A stretch of 64,000 nt of DNA from Roseburia_D yibonii (lineage in GTDB: Bacteria; Bacillota; Clostridia; Lachnospirales; Lachnospiraceae). This document shows, piece by piece, positions 35,289-44,485 of the stretch (positions are counted from its first letter, which is position 1; every line of letters starts with the position of its first letter). The notes below the pieces were generated by a model that made no database searches, was not told where the DNA came from, and was given only the letters and a program-made list of their open reading frames with translations. The position numbers were made by a program, and so were the translations under genes. The stretch lies in assembly GCF_014297335.1 (NCBI RefSeq), contig NZ_JACOQH010000004.1, positions 1 through 64,000 on the forward strand, read 5' to 3'.

Positions 35289-36620
35289 ATGAAAATGTTA
35301 CAAAAGAAATCTGATTTAGAGAGGGATATTATTATGATCTTAAAAGAATTGCTGCCAGAGTTTACGAAGTGGCTCCGCGAGGAATGTAAGGCAGGAGGCT
35401 CCCACATCGGGACTTTTTTGAAATGGCTTCTGTTTTCTGTCGTTTCCGGGATCGTGGTCGGTCTTGTCGGAACGCTCTTTTTTTACTGCATGAAATTCGT
35501 GACGGATCTGCGCATCGCGCACCCTGCGGTCATGCTGACACTGCCGTTTGGCGGTCTTTGCATTGTAGGCATGTATCATCTGCTGCACGATGAAAAAGAT
35601 TCGGGCACCAACCTTGTCTTATCCGCGATCCATTCGGGCGAAGAGATCCCGCTTCGGATGGCACCGCTTATTTTTCTTTCCACACTGATCACACACATTG
35701 GCGGCGGTTCTGCCGGACGCGAAGGCGCAGCTTTGCAGCTCGGCGGCAGTATCGGGAACTCGCTCGGACGACTGTTCCGCTTTGATGAAAAAGATCAGCA
35801 TATCATGATCATGTGCGGCATGAGTGCCGCCTTTTCCGCACTCTTTGGCACACCGATGGCTGCCGCGATCTTTCCGATGGAGATCGTCAGTGTCGGTATC
35901 ATGCACTATGCAGCCCTGGTTCCGTGCGTGATCTCCTCTTTCATCGCACACGGCATTGCGGAGTATTTCGGTGCCACCGCCCATACTTTTTTCTTTGACC
36001 GGATTCCGGCTTTCAATGTTCCTCACGCAGTCATCATCTCACTGCTTGCAATGCTCTGCGCATTCATCAGTGTCGTATTCTGCATGATGTTACACAACTT
36101 TGAGCGGCTTTACCGCTATGTATTTAAAAATCCCTACCTGCGTGCGTTCGCCGGAGGCTGTTTTGTGCTGCTTGTCACCGCATGCATCGGCAATTATAAC
36201 TACAATGGAACCGGCATGGACATTATCGCCTCGTCCATACACGGTTCCACGGATACCTGGGCATTCTTCTTTAAAATGGTTCTCACCGCATTCACGCTCG
36301 GTGCCGGCTTTAAAGGCGGCGAGATCGTGCCAAGTTTCTTTGTCGGCGCGACGTTCGGATGCCTGTTCGGAAATCTGACCGGTTTTGCGCCATCGCTCTG
36401 CGCGGCAGTCGGCATGAGTGCTGTCTTCTGCGGTGTCACCAACGCACCGATCTCCTCCCTGCTCATCAGTTTTGAGCTGTTTGGCTATGACGGCATGCCA
36501 TACTACCTGCTCGCGATTGCGTTAAGCTACATGCTCTCCGGCTACTACGGACTCTACCGCAGTCAGAAGATCGTCTATTCCAAGTTTAAGACATCCTACA
36601 TCAACCGGAAAACACACTGA
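35289..36620 (+). CDS. ClC-family anion channel or transporter
   Basis: 443 residues with about ten or more membrane segments. It has the gating-glutamate motif as GREGAALQLGGSIG, a second glutamate in GTPMAAAIFPMEIVSV (position of the proton glutamate), and GAGFKGGEIVPSFFVG. The standard selectivity motif GSGIP is not seen; DSGTNLVL stands at that place, which suggests anion selectivity other than chloride (for example fluoride-type ClC). No fluoride riboswitch was seen upstream. The ATG at 35334, preceded by GAGAGGG, is a possible later start. It is one of very few plus-strand genes, and its stop is only 8 bases from that of trpD. Confidence 0.88.
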   Translation: MKMLQKKSDLERDIIMILKELLPEFTKWLREECKAGGSHIGTFLKWLLFSVVSGIVVGLVGTLFFYCMKFVTDLRIAHPAVMLTLPFGGLCIVGMYHLLHDEKDSGTNLVLSAIHSGEEIPLRMAPLIFLSTLITHIGGGSAGREGAALQLGGSIGNSLGRLFRFDEKDQHIMIMCGMSAAFSALFGTPMAAAIFPMEIVSVGIMHYAALVPCVISSFIAHGIAEYFGATAHTFFFDRIPAFNVPHAVIISLLAMLCAFISVVFCMMLHNFERLYRYVFKNPYLRAFAGGCFVLLVTACIGNYNYNGTGMDIIASSIHGSTDTWAFFFKMVLTAFTLGAGFKGGEIVPSFFVGATFGCLFGNLTGFAPSLCAAVGMSAVFCGVTNAPISSLLISFELFGYDGMPYYLLAIALSYMLSGYYGLYRSQKIVYSKFKTSYINRKTH

Positions 36621-36628
36621 TGGTTTGA

Positions 36629-37642
36629 TTAACGGTTTGATTCCTCGATCAGCTTTTCAAGTGTCTTTAATGCCGCGCCGGAATCGATCGCCTGCTCGGC
36701 AAGACGGATCCCCTCTTTGATATCTGCTGCCACGCCGCCGACATAAAGTGTCGCCCCGGCGTTCAGCAGTACGATATCGCGCTTCGGACCTTTCTCCCCA
36801 CCAAGGATCGCTCTTGTGATCTTTGCGTTCTCTTTTCCGTCACCGCCTTTTAATTCCGCAAGGGAAACACTTTGGAAGCCAAAATCTTCCGGTTGGATCT
36901 GGAAAGTTTCCACCGCACCGTTTTTGATCTCGGAAACGGTTGTTTTTCCACTCAGTGTGATCTCATCCATATTATCGCATCCGCTCACAACAAACGCGCG
37001 CTCCACGCCGAGTCTCGCCATTGCTTTTGCAACCGCTTCGGTAAGTGCCGGACTGTAAACACCTACGACCATGTTTTTTGCGCGAGATGGATTTGCAAGA
37101 GGTCCTAAGATATTGAACACGGTGCGGATCCCCATCTCTTTTCTCGCCTGTCCGACATATTTCATGGATTTATTAAAGAGCTGCGCAAACATGAAGCCGA
37201 TGCCTGTTTCATTGACACAGCGCTCTACGACCGCCGGTTCTGCCATGATATTGACTCCGAGTTCTTCTAACACATCGCCCGCACCGGACTTTGATGAGAT
37301 CGAACGGTTTCCGTGTTTTGCGACCGGAAGTCCCGCCGCCGCAACTACAAACGCGGATGTTGTGGAAATATTAAAGGTATAGGTGCAGTCTCCGCCGGTT
37401 CCGACCAGATCCACATAATTGTCCGCCGCCGGTTTGATCGTCTCGGCTTTATCACGCAGTACCGATGCAAATCCGACCAGTTCCTCCAGGGTCTCACCTT
37501 TCATGCGAAGCGCGGTCAAAAACGCGCCGATCTGCGCCTGTGTTGCCTCTCCTCCAAGCAAAATCTCCATTCCTCTTCTTGCTTCCTCCTCGGTCAGATC
37601 TTTTCCATCTACCACTTTTGCGATCAGTTCTTTCATATCCAT
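36629..37642 (-). CDS. trpD: Anthranilate phosphoribosyltransferase
   Basis: 337 residues. It joins anthranilate and PRPP. The PRPP-binding loops are seen: DLVGTGGDCTYTFNISTT and KHGNRSISSKSGA, with GVYSPALTEAVAKAM later. The start follows AAGGAGG. It is the last gene of the operon (after trpA), not between trpG and trpC as in most Firmicutes. It ends tail to tail with the ClC gene, 8 bases apart. Confidence 0.96.
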   Translation of the reverse strand: MDMKELIAKVVDGKDLTEEEARRGMEILLGGEATQAQIGAFLTALRMKGETLEELVGFASVLRDKAETIKPAADNYVDLVGTGGDCTYTFNISTTSAFVVAAAGLPVAKHGNRSISSKSGAGDVLEELGVNIMAEPAVVERCVNETGIGFMFAQLFNKSMKYVGQARKEMGIRTVFNILGPLANPSRAKNMVVGVYSPALTEAVAKAMARLGVERAFVVSGCDNMDEITLSGKTTVSEIKNGAVETFQIQPEDFGFQSVSLAELKGGDGKENAKITRAILGGEKGPKRDIVLLNAGATLYVGGVAADIKEGIRLAEQAIDSGAALKTLEKLIEESNR

Positions 37643-37700
37643 GTTCGTTTCCTCCTTACGATTTTTTCCTTTTATCTTGCATCCAATTATAATTTCCGGC

Positions 37701-38495
37701 TTATAATTCGTTTAACTCTTTCTTAAAGGTATTGCAGTAAGTCTTTACCGCATCCGGATCAAAATTGCTTTCCTCCAAAAGTCTGATAAAATGTGATCCG
37801 ACGATCGCTCCATCGATGTATTCCTTCATCGGCTCCACATCTTTTGCGGTGCGGATGCCAAATCCCATCATAACCGGGATCTTGGACTGTTCTTTTACAG
37901 ATTTCAGATAGTTTTTGACCTCTTTGTGGAACTGCGCTTCCTGACCGGTCACACCCATCGACGATACGCAGTAAACAAATCCTCGCGCACCGTCCAGGAT
38001 CTGCGGGATGCGGTCTCCGGACACCGGAGATACCAGTTGCAGCAGTAATGTGGTATCCTGACCGTCAAGCGCGGCCTTGATCTCTTCCTGTTCCTCCATC
38101 GGAAGATCCGGAATGATAAGTCCGTCCACGCCGACACGCTCACACTCTTTGACAAATGCTTCCACACCGTAAAATACGATCGTATTGTAGTAAAGCATGA
38201 AAACGATCGGAAGTTTTAATCCGTCGTTTCTTGCCTCCTCCACGGTACGGAATACTTTCTTTAACGTTGTTCCGCCGCAGATGGAACGATAGGACGCATC
38301 CTGGATGACCGGTCCGTCCGCCACCGGATCGGAAAACGGTACTCCAAGCTCCACGATGTCTGTGCCCGCCGCTTCCTGTGCCTTTAAGATTTCCTTTGTC
38401 TTCGCAAGATCCGGATAACCGGCTGTCACATAAGTAATAAACGCTTTTTCCTTTTTTTCTTTTAACTGATTTAATGTATCTTCAATTCGATTCAT
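37701..38495 (-). CDS. trpA: Tryptophan synthase alpha subunit
   Basis: 264 residues, a TIM barrel with catalytic ELGVPFSDPVADGPVIQ (Glu and Asp) and the signature VYCVSSMGVTG. It cleaves indole-3-glycerol phosphate to indole, which is channelled to TrpB. Only 9 bases after trpB. Confidence 0.97.
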   Translation of the reverse strand: MNRIEDTLNQLKEKKEKAFITYVTAGYPDLAKTKEILKAQEAAGTDIVELGVPFSDPVADGPVIQDASYRSICGGTTLKKVFRTVEEARNDGLKLPIVFMLYYNTIVFYGVEAFVKECERVGVDGLIIPDLPMEEQEEIKAALDGQDTTLLLQLVSPVSGDRIPQILDGARGFVYCVSSMGVTGQEAQFHKEVKNYLKSVKEQSKIPVMMGFGIRTAKDVEPMKEYIDGAIVGSHFIRLLEESNFDPDAVKTYCNTFKKELNEL

Positions 38496-38504
38496 AATAG
38501 CCTC

Positions 38505-39692
38505 CTAATTCAAATATCCTTTTCCTGCCAGATAATCCGAGATCGTGTTTACATCTTTGTCACCACGGCCGGACAGGCACACGATCATGATGTCATCTTT
38601 TTTCATGGTCTTTGCCATTTTCTTCGCATAGGCAACCGCATGCGCACTCTCGATCGCCGGAATGATGCCTTCCAATCTGCACAGTTCCATGAGGGCGTCC
38701 ATTGCCTCCACATCCGTGATGGAAACATATTCCGCACGGCCGCTGTCCCGCAGATACGCGTGCTCCGGTCCAACACCCGGATAATCCAGTCCGGCAGAGA
38801 TCGAATGTGCCAGCTCGACATTTCCGTTGTCATCCTGTAAGAGATAAGACTTCATGCCGTGTAAAACACCCGGTTTTCCAAGTGCCATGGCACTCGCGTG
38901 TTTTCCGGTCTCGATTCCAAGTCCGGCTGACTCCACGCCGACCAATTTTACATCCTTCTCATCGATGAAGTCCGCAAACATTCCGATCGAGTTTGAGCCA
39001 CCGCCCACACATGCCATGACCACATCCGGAAGTCTTCCCTCTGTCTCTAAGATCTGCTTTTTCGCTTCACGGCTGATCACACTCTGGAATTCCTTTACCA
39101 TCTTCGGATACGGATAAGGTCCAACCGCGGAACCGATGACATAGAAGGTATCTTCCGCTGTCTTTGCCCAGGTACGGATCGCCTCGTTTGTCGCATCCTT
39201 TAACGTGTTGCTTCCGGACTGTACGCTGACAACCTTCGCGCCGAGCATCTCCATACGCATCACGTTAAGCGCCTGACGCTTGATATCCTCCTCACCCATA
39301 TAGACGGTACACTCCATATCGAACAGCGCTGCTCCGGTCGCGGTTGCGACACCATGCTGACCGGCTCCGGTCTCTGCGATCACTTTCTTTTTGCCCATTC
39401 GCTTTGCAAGCAGGATCTGACCGATCACGTTGTTGATCTTGTGTGCTCCGGTGTGGTTTAAGTCCTCTCTCTTTAAATAGATCCTGGTGCCGTATTTTTC
39501 GCTCAGACGCTCCGCAAAGTAAAGCGGTGTCTCACGTCCGACATACTGCTCTAAGTAATAATGATACTCCTTCATAAAGCTCTCATCCCGGATTGCTTTT
39601 TCAAACGCGTCATCCAGTTCCTTTAATGTGTTCATCAAAGATTCGGAAACAAACTGTCCGCCAAATTCTCCATAATACGCTTTCTTATTCAT
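38505..39692 (-). CDS. trpB: Tryptophan synthase beta subunit
   Basis: 395 residues of the TrpB1 type. PLP lysine in LNHTGAHKINNVIGQ, phosphate loop CVGGGSNSIGMF, and GRETPLYFAERLS. It makes tryptophan from indole and serine. It overlaps the end of trpF by 8 bases. Confidence 0.97.
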   Translation of the reverse strand: MNKKAYYGEFGGQFVSESLMNTLKELDDAFEKAIRDESFMKEYHYYLEQYVGRETPLYFAERLSEKYGTRIYLKREDLNHTGAHKINNVIGQILLAKRMGKKKVIAETGAGQHGVATATGAALFDMECTVYMGEEDIKRQALNVMRMEMLGAKVVSVQSGSNTLKDATNEAIRTWAKTAEDTFYVIGSAVGPYPYPKMVKEFQSVISREAKKQILETEGRLPDVVMACVGGGSNSIGMFADFIDEKDVKLVGVESAGLGIETGKHASAMALGKPGVLHGMKSYLLQDDNGNVELAHSISAGLDYPGVGPEHAYLRDSGRAEYVSITDVEAMDALMELCRLEGIIPAIESAHAVAYAKKMAKTMKKDDIMIVCLSGRGDKDVNTISDYLAGKGYLN

Positions 39693-40341
39693 GTTCTTTC
39701 ACCTTTCTTACAAATTCCATTATTTTATCCCGGTTCTTCCCGATCCCGTTATCATTTTCCACGCCGGAACTTACATCCACGATATCCGGTGCAAAGATCG
39801 AAATCCCCGTTTGTACATTCTCACTGTTTAAGCCACCCGCCAGAATAAATGCTTTGTCCGCAAACTGTTCTCTTACTGACAGCCGTGCCCCGTTTGCACT
39901 CCAGTCAAAGGTTTTTCCGCCTCCGTACTGTGCACCGTCCACCACGATCCCCGTGATATTATCGTAAAACAGTTCTTCCTTTTCCAAAAATTCTGTTCCG
40001 GATTTGATATTGACTGCCCGCCAGATCGGATGCCTGCTTTTTTTTATGATCTCCTGCGCAAGTGTTCCATGGATCTGCAGGATATCCGCGCCGATCTCCT
40101 CTGCGCTTTGTATTTCCGCAAGTGTCGGGCTGACGAAAACAGTGACCTTTTTGATAGAGGGATCCAGACCGGAAAATATTTTTTCCGCCTGTTCATAAGT
40201 CACGTTCCGCTTGCTCTTTGGGAAAAATACAAATCCCGCATACGAAACGCCTGCTTCATTTAAGTACACTGCTTCTTCCGGAGTCGTGATCCCGCAGATC
40301 TTGATCCCTGGCTTTTCTTTTGCTGCTCTTTTTTGTTCCAT
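39685..40341 (-). CDS. trpF: Phosphoribosylanthranilate isomerase
   Basis: 218 residues. IKICGITTPEEAVYLNEAG holds the catalytic Cys, and the C-terminal VDVSSGVENDNGIGKNRDKI includes the catalytic Asp region and phosphate site. It carries out the third step of the branch. The start codon follows the trpC stop by 2 bases. Confidence 0.95.
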   Translation of the reverse strand: MEQKRAAKEKPGIKICGITTPEEAVYLNEAGVSYAGFVFFPKSKRNVTYEQAEKIFSGLDPSIKKVTVFVSPTLAEIQSAEEIGADILQIHGTLAQEIIKKSRHPIWRAVNIKSGTEFLEKEELFYDNITGIVVDGAQYGGGKTFDWSANGARLSVREQFADKAFILAGGLNSENVQTGISIFAPDIVDVSSGVENDNGIGKNRDKIMEFVRKVKEHE

Positions 40342-40343
40342 TT

Positions 40344-41117
40344 CTATAACGCCTTCCAGTGCTTTGCCAGTTCCTTCGGGTTATCCGCTTCCATAAATGC
40401 CCGCCCGATCAGAAACGCATCCACCTGATATTCTTTTAAGGTGAGGACATCATCATCGGTTACGATACCGCTCTCCGCCACAAAGACTTTATCCGCTCCT
40501 GCCATACCGCGCAGCCTCTTTGTGTTATCCAGAGAAATCGTAAAATCCCTGAGGTTTCGGTTATTGACCCCGATGATGCGCGCATCCAGTTTTAATGCCC
40601 GCTCCATCTCCTCCTCGTCATGCACCTCAACCAGCGCGTCAAGGCCAAGGGAACGCGCCAGCTTATAAAAGCCTTTCATCTGCGCGTCATCTAAGATCGC
40701 CGCGATAAGGAGCACCGCATCCGCACCGATCGTTTTCGCCTCATAGAACTGATACTCATCGATCATAAAATCCTTCCGCAGGATCGGCAGCTCGGATTTC
40801 CCGCGGATCTCCTTTAAGTACCCGACATTTCCATGGAAATGGTCTTCCTCGGTCAGGCAGGAAATCGCGTCCACCGATGCGTTGTACTCTTTGATCCGCT
40901 CCATGAGATCCATCTTCTGCGGAATGTCTCCAAGACTTGGCGACGCTTTTTTAAATTCTCCGATAATGGAAAGCCCCGGCTTTTTTAACGCTTCATAAAA
41001 TGAATGCCCATTTCCCCGGTAAGCCGCCGCGAGCCGCTTCATCTCATCTTCCCCGGTCTTTGCTTTCTGTTCCGCAAGCCGTATCTTTTTGTCTGCTACA
41101 ATATCATCTAATATCAT
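40344..41117 (-). CDS. trpC: Indole-3-glycerol phosphate synthase
   Basis: 257 residues. Motifs: IGEFKKASPSLGDI (catalytic Lys), ILRKDFMIDEYQFYEAK, VEVHDEEEMERAL, IGVNNRNLRDF, and AESGIVTDDDV. Ring closure to indole-glycerol phosphate. Confidence 0.96.
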   Translation of the reverse strand: MILDDIVADKKIRLAEQKAKTGEDEMKRLAAAYRGNGHSFYEALKKPGLSIIGEFKKASPSLGDIPQKMDLMERIKEYNASVDAISCLTEEDHFHGNVGYLKEIRGKSELPILRKDFMIDEYQFYEAKTIGADAVLLIAAILDDAQMKGFYKLARSLGLDALVEVHDEEEMERALKLDARIIGVNNRNLRDFTISLDNTKRLRGMAGADKVFVAESGIVTDDDVLTLKEYQVDAFLIGRAFMEADNPKELAKHWKAL

Positions 41118-41134
41118 AAAAAAGCTCCTTTTTT

Positions 41135-41704
41135 CTATACCACGCCATTGATAAAGTTCTCAAGCATCCGCTTTCCATGTTCGGTATAAATGGATTCCGG
41201 ATGAAATTGTAAGCCGACCACCGGATACTCTTTGTGACGCATTGCCATGATCTCTCCGTCATCTGTCTCTGCCAGGATCCGTAGGCAGTCCGGAAGTCCT
41301 TCTTTTTTCACCGCCAGCGAATGATACCGCGCAACCTTGATCGGGCTGTCGATCCCGGTAAACACGCTGTCACCAGTATGGGTGATCTCGGACTGCTTGC
41401 CGTGAAAGATCTTTTTGGCATAGCTTACGGTCGCTCCAAATGCTTCCCCGATGCTCTGGTGTCCGAGACAGATGCCAAGGATCGGTATTTTATCATAAAA
41501 TTCTCTGACTGCATCGATACAGATACCGGCTTCTTTCGGGCTTTTCGGTCCCGGAGAAAGCACGATGCGCTCCGGCGCAAGGGCTTTGATCTCTTCTATC
41601 GTGATCTTGTCATTGCGCACAACTTTGATATCATCATTAAAGATTCCCATATACTGATACAGGTTATAGGTAAACGAATCGTAATTATCAATCAGCAGTA
41701 TCAT
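41135..41704 (-). CDS. trpG: Anthranilate synthase glutamine amidotransferase subunit
   Basis: 189 residues, class I glutamine amidotransferase. Start motif LIDNYDSFTYNLYQY, nucleophile Cys in GICLGHQSIGEAFG, His-Glu in FHPESI. The ORF extends 18 codons upstream into trpE, but the ATG at 41704 follows GAGGAGGAG and overlaps the trpE stop (ATGA), a typical coupled pair. It supplies ammonia to TrpE. Confidence 0.96.
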   Translation of the reverse strand: MILLIDNYDSFTYNLYQYMGIFNDDIKVVRNDKITIEEIKALAPERIVLSPGPKSPKEAGICIDAVREFYDKIPILGICLGHQSIGEAFGATVSYAKKIFHGKQSEITHTGDSVFTGIDSPIKVARYHSLAVKKEGLPDCLRILAETDDGEIMAMRHKEYPVVGLQFHPESIYTEHGKRMLENFINGVV

Positions 41705-43110
41705 AAGTTCTCCTCCTCGATCAGTGTCTTTGCCAGTGCCATGACCTTGTTGCAGCATTCATTGTATTCGCTCTCCGGTACCGAGTCCGCTACGATCCCG
41801 GCTCCCGCCTGCAGATACACCTTATCCTGTTTCTTTATCATGGTACGGATCGTAATACAAAAATCCATGTCCCCGGAAAAGTCGATGTATCCGGTCGCTC
41901 CTCCGTACAGTCCGCGTCTGATGCTTTCGAGCTCATCGATGATCTCCATCGCGCGGATCTTCGGCGCCCCGCTTAAGGTTCCCGCCGGAAGGAAAGATAC
42001 CACCAGATCAAGCGGATGATATTCGCCTTTTTTCTGTCCCTCCACCTGGGAAACAATGTGCATGACATGTGAATAATTCTGCACCTGCATGAACTGTGTC
42101 ACTTTTACCGTTCCAAACTGGGAGATACGGCCCATGTCGTTTCGCGCCAGGTCTACCAGCATTACATGCTCTGCCTTTTCCTTTTCATCCGCTAAAAGTT
42201 CTTCCTTTAAGCGTTCATCCTCAGCTTTGTCTTTTCCACGCTTTCTCGTTCCCGCGATCGGACAGGTATAAATGTGGTTCTCCTTCTGTTTGACTAACAT
42301 TTCCGGTGAACTTCCGATCACTTCAAATTCCCCGAAATTAAAATAGTAAAGATACGGAGAAGGATTTAACACGCGGAGTTCTTTGTAGAGCGCGAATCCG
42401 TCCTGCTTTGTCTCCACTGTCCAGCGCTGGGAAAGCACCGTCTGGAAAATATGGCCTTCTTTTATGTATTCCTTGATCTTATTGACCTTTGCGCTGTATT
42501 CCTCCAGGGTATCGGACTGCTTTACGATCACGCCGTCGCGTCTGTAATCCTCTTTTTCTTCCACACGTTTTTCGCGCGCCTTTTTTATCATTTCATCGGC
42601 TTTTTCCAGTGCCTGCTTTTTTCCTTTCTCACTGTCTTCCGCAAGGACGATACCGGTCAACGTCTCCGCAACATGATCGACCATCACAAACTCTGTCATC
42701 AGCATCATCTGGATCGTCTCAATGCCGATCTCATCCGGATTGTCGTCCGGCAGCTTCTCACTGTACCGTACAAAATCATAACCGAGATTTCCAACTAATC
42801 CGCCGGAAAATGCGGAATCTCTGTTCTCTTTTACGATATCGAACTCATCGTAATACTCTTTTAACCGTTCTAACGGATTTCCTTCACGTACTTCCTTCGT
42901 GCCGTCTGCCCGCTCGATCACGAGTGCGTTTCCCTTTGAGGAAATGATCTCTTTTGGATCCGCTCCAAAAAATGTATAGCGGTCATAGTTTTTATCATAA
43001 CTTTCCAACAGGAATCCTTTTTTCTTTCCAACCAGATTTTCATACATCCCGGTCGCCGTTTCATTTACAATGCTGACTGTCTTTCGGTAAGCCCTTAACC
43101 TTCTTTTCAT
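41701..43110 (-). CDS. trpE: Anthranilate synthase component I
   Basis: 469 residues. The feedback-inhibition motif LLES is present (GFLLESYDKNYD), with the second tryptophan-site segment NPSPYLYYFNF. The chorismate-binding core has PIAGTRKRGKD, DLARNDMGRI and PAGTLSGAPKIRAMEIID. So the enzyme is probably inhibited by tryptophan, and the gene is also controlled by a T-box. First gene of the operon; AGGAGG precedes the ATG. Confidence 0.97.
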   Translation of the reverse strand: MKRRLRAYRKTVSIVNETATGMYENLVGKKKGFLLESYDKNYDRYTFFGADPKEIISSKGNALVIERADGTKEVREGNPLERLKEYYDEFDIVKENRDSAFSGGLVGNLGYDFVRYSEKLPDDNPDEIGIETIQMMLMTEFVMVDHVAETLTGIVLAEDSEKGKKQALEKADEMIKKAREKRVEEKEDYRRDGVIVKQSDTLEEYSAKVNKIKEYIKEGHIFQTVLSQRWTVETKQDGFALYKELRVLNPSPYLYYFNFGEFEVIGSSPEMLVKQKENHIYTCPIAGTRKRGKDKAEDERLKEELLADEKEKAEHVMLVDLARNDMGRISQFGTVKVTQFMQVQNYSHVMHIVSQVEGQKKGEYHPLDLVVSFLPAGTLSGAPKIRAMEIIDELESIRRGLYGGATGYIDFSGDMDFCITIRTMIKKQDKVYLQAGAGIVADSVPESEYNECCNKVMALAKTLIEEENL

Positions 43111-43128
43111 ACTTTATCCTCCTTTAAA

Positions 43129-43500
43129 CAAGAAAATCCCTGACCTGAAGCTCTTTACTCCAAGTCAGGGACGAATTGTTCCGTGGTGCCACCCTCATTC
43201 AAGATACGCAGATATCTTTCCATGTTATGAAAAATAAAAAACGCATATCTCCGAATCGGAAAATACGCGCCACCTATCTGCTTTTCATCTCATTGATACA
43301 GAATCACTCTATATCTTACCCCTGTAACGTGGGGAAACGGCATCCGCTACTTTTGTTTCACTTCGCATCTCACAAATCCATTCCCGTTAAGCATAAAACC
43401 TGCAATGAACTATCTTACTGCCTCGCACCATCCGGCAGCTCTCTGAAAGAATCGTACACGGTACTACTTTTGCTCTTTGACTTTATCTCTTTAAACTATT
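43129..43500 (-). ncRNA. Trp T-box riboswitch of the trp operon
   Basis: Reading the minus strand: the conserved T-box core AGGGTGGCACCACGG is at 43195-43181. A terminator hairpin follows (CCCTGACTTGGAG at 43170-43158 with CTTCAGGTCAGGG at 43150-43138, then a T-rich tract). Stem I shows the GAGAGCTGCCGG / GCGAGGCAG pattern near 43442-43415, and a specifier loop GGGAA-TGG-A with codon UGG (43380-43378), which selects tRNA-Trp. Uncharged tRNA-Trp would stabilise the antiterminator and switch on trpEGCFBAD. Exact edges are approximate. Confidence 0.93.
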
Positions 43501-43503
43501 AAC

Positions 43504-43532
43504 AGGCTACCACAAAGAAGAATGTCTGTCAA
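43504..43532 (-). promoter_or_regulatory. trp operon promoter (sigma-A)
   Basis: TTGACA (43527-43532), a 17-base spacer, and a weak -10 TAGCCT (43504-43509) on the minus strand, just before the T-box. It begins 17 bases after the stop codon of the preceding gene with no terminator between them. Confidence 0.7.
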
Positions 43533-43549
43533 TCCATTTTTTCATTTTT

Positions 43550-44485
43550 TTATTTTTTTCGGTTCCATGCGATAAAAAGAAAGACTGCGACCAGAAGTAA
43601 GACCGCGATCCCCGCCAGTCCCGCACCGGAAACCTGACCCGTTTCATCCGTGACCACCATTCCTGCCGTATCCTCTGACCAGTAAGGAAACTCTGTATCC
43701 TCAAACAGTTCTTCTTTTTTTGTCTCTATCTGTCCGGTCTCCGGCAGCTTCGCGTGCGCATAAAGATAATCCGCCATCGTATCCGAAGCCAGTTTCAGTG
43801 AACTTTGATCTTCCGACGCATCCAGTTCAAATGCTGTGAGCAGTTCCTGCGTAAGCCAGTGTGTCCGGTAACCGCTAAAAACCGCCTGCTCCAGCTCTTC
43901 TTTGCTGTCCGCGAAAAAACGGTCCGAAACGAACTGCCCCAGATGTTCCTCTGCCGAATCGGTATCTTTTCCATAATATGTGAGAAGCGTTTCCGAGAGC
44001 GTGTTCCTCTGATATGTTTTTCGCATATTTGCCGCATCGATGTCCGCATAGAAATCCGCCTCATTCCAGTAACTGTCCGCAGACAGAAACCGCGCTGCCG
44101 CGTTTTCCTTTTCCGTGATCCCGTTATTTTTTAATTCCCAGGCAAACTCCGTCAGATCTCCGATCCATCCGCCGGCATCATCCCCCACATAGAGGGATGC
44201 CGCCATATGCAAAAAGTCCACCTCATAGCCCGCCGGCACCGAAAGCGTTTCCACTTCTTTTAAGGACGAGAGACCTGCGTCCTGCTCTTTTACATAGCGC
44301 TCAAAATCCGCGTCTTTCCGGATCCCGACTTTTTCCCAGAGTCCGCCGCTGTAACGGTCCGAAAACAGATAACAGGAGGCAAGTGCTTTCGCATCTGCCC
44401 CTTGTGTATTTCCTGCATAGTTTTCCGCAAACTGCTCAAGCTCCGCAAGTTTTTCCATGGTATCGTCAAAGGACACCTGACTCAT
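43550..44485 (-). CDS. Unknown protein with C-terminal membrane anchor
   Basis: 311 residues; I do not recognise the family. The main part is acidic and helical with aromatic-rich segments (VDFLHMAASLYVGDDAGGWI, GDLTEFAWELKN). A single C-terminal membrane segment (GLAGIAVLLLVAVFLFIAW) ends in NRKK. By the positive-inside rule the body should be outside the cell, yet there is no signal peptide, so the N-terminus may be lost or the body may be inside. An LPETG sequence lies about 60 residues before the end but not next to the membrane segment, so it is not a normal sortase signal. The start overlaps the alpha-galactosidase gene by 20 bases with its own GGAGG. Confidence 0.65.
   Translation of the reverse strand: MSQVSFDDTMEKLAELEQFAENYAGNTQGADAKALASCYLFSDRYSGGLWEKVGIRKDADFERYVKEQDAGLSSLKEVETLSVPAGYEVDFLHMAASLYVGDDAGGWIGDLTEFAWELKNNGITEKENAAARFLSADSYWNEADFYADIDAANMRKTYQRNTLSETLLTYYGKDTDSAEEHLGQFVSDRFFADSKEELEQAVFSGYRTHWLTQELLTAFELDASEDQSSLKLASDTMADYLYAHAKLPETGQIETKKEELFEDTEFPYWSEDTAGMVVTDETGQVSGAGLAGIAVLLLVAVFLFIAWNRKK

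Noticed and set aside
43735..43750. LPETG as a sortase signal in the anchored protein
   Set aside because: It lies about 60 residues before the C-terminus and is not followed directly by the membrane segment, so it is not a standard sortase motif.
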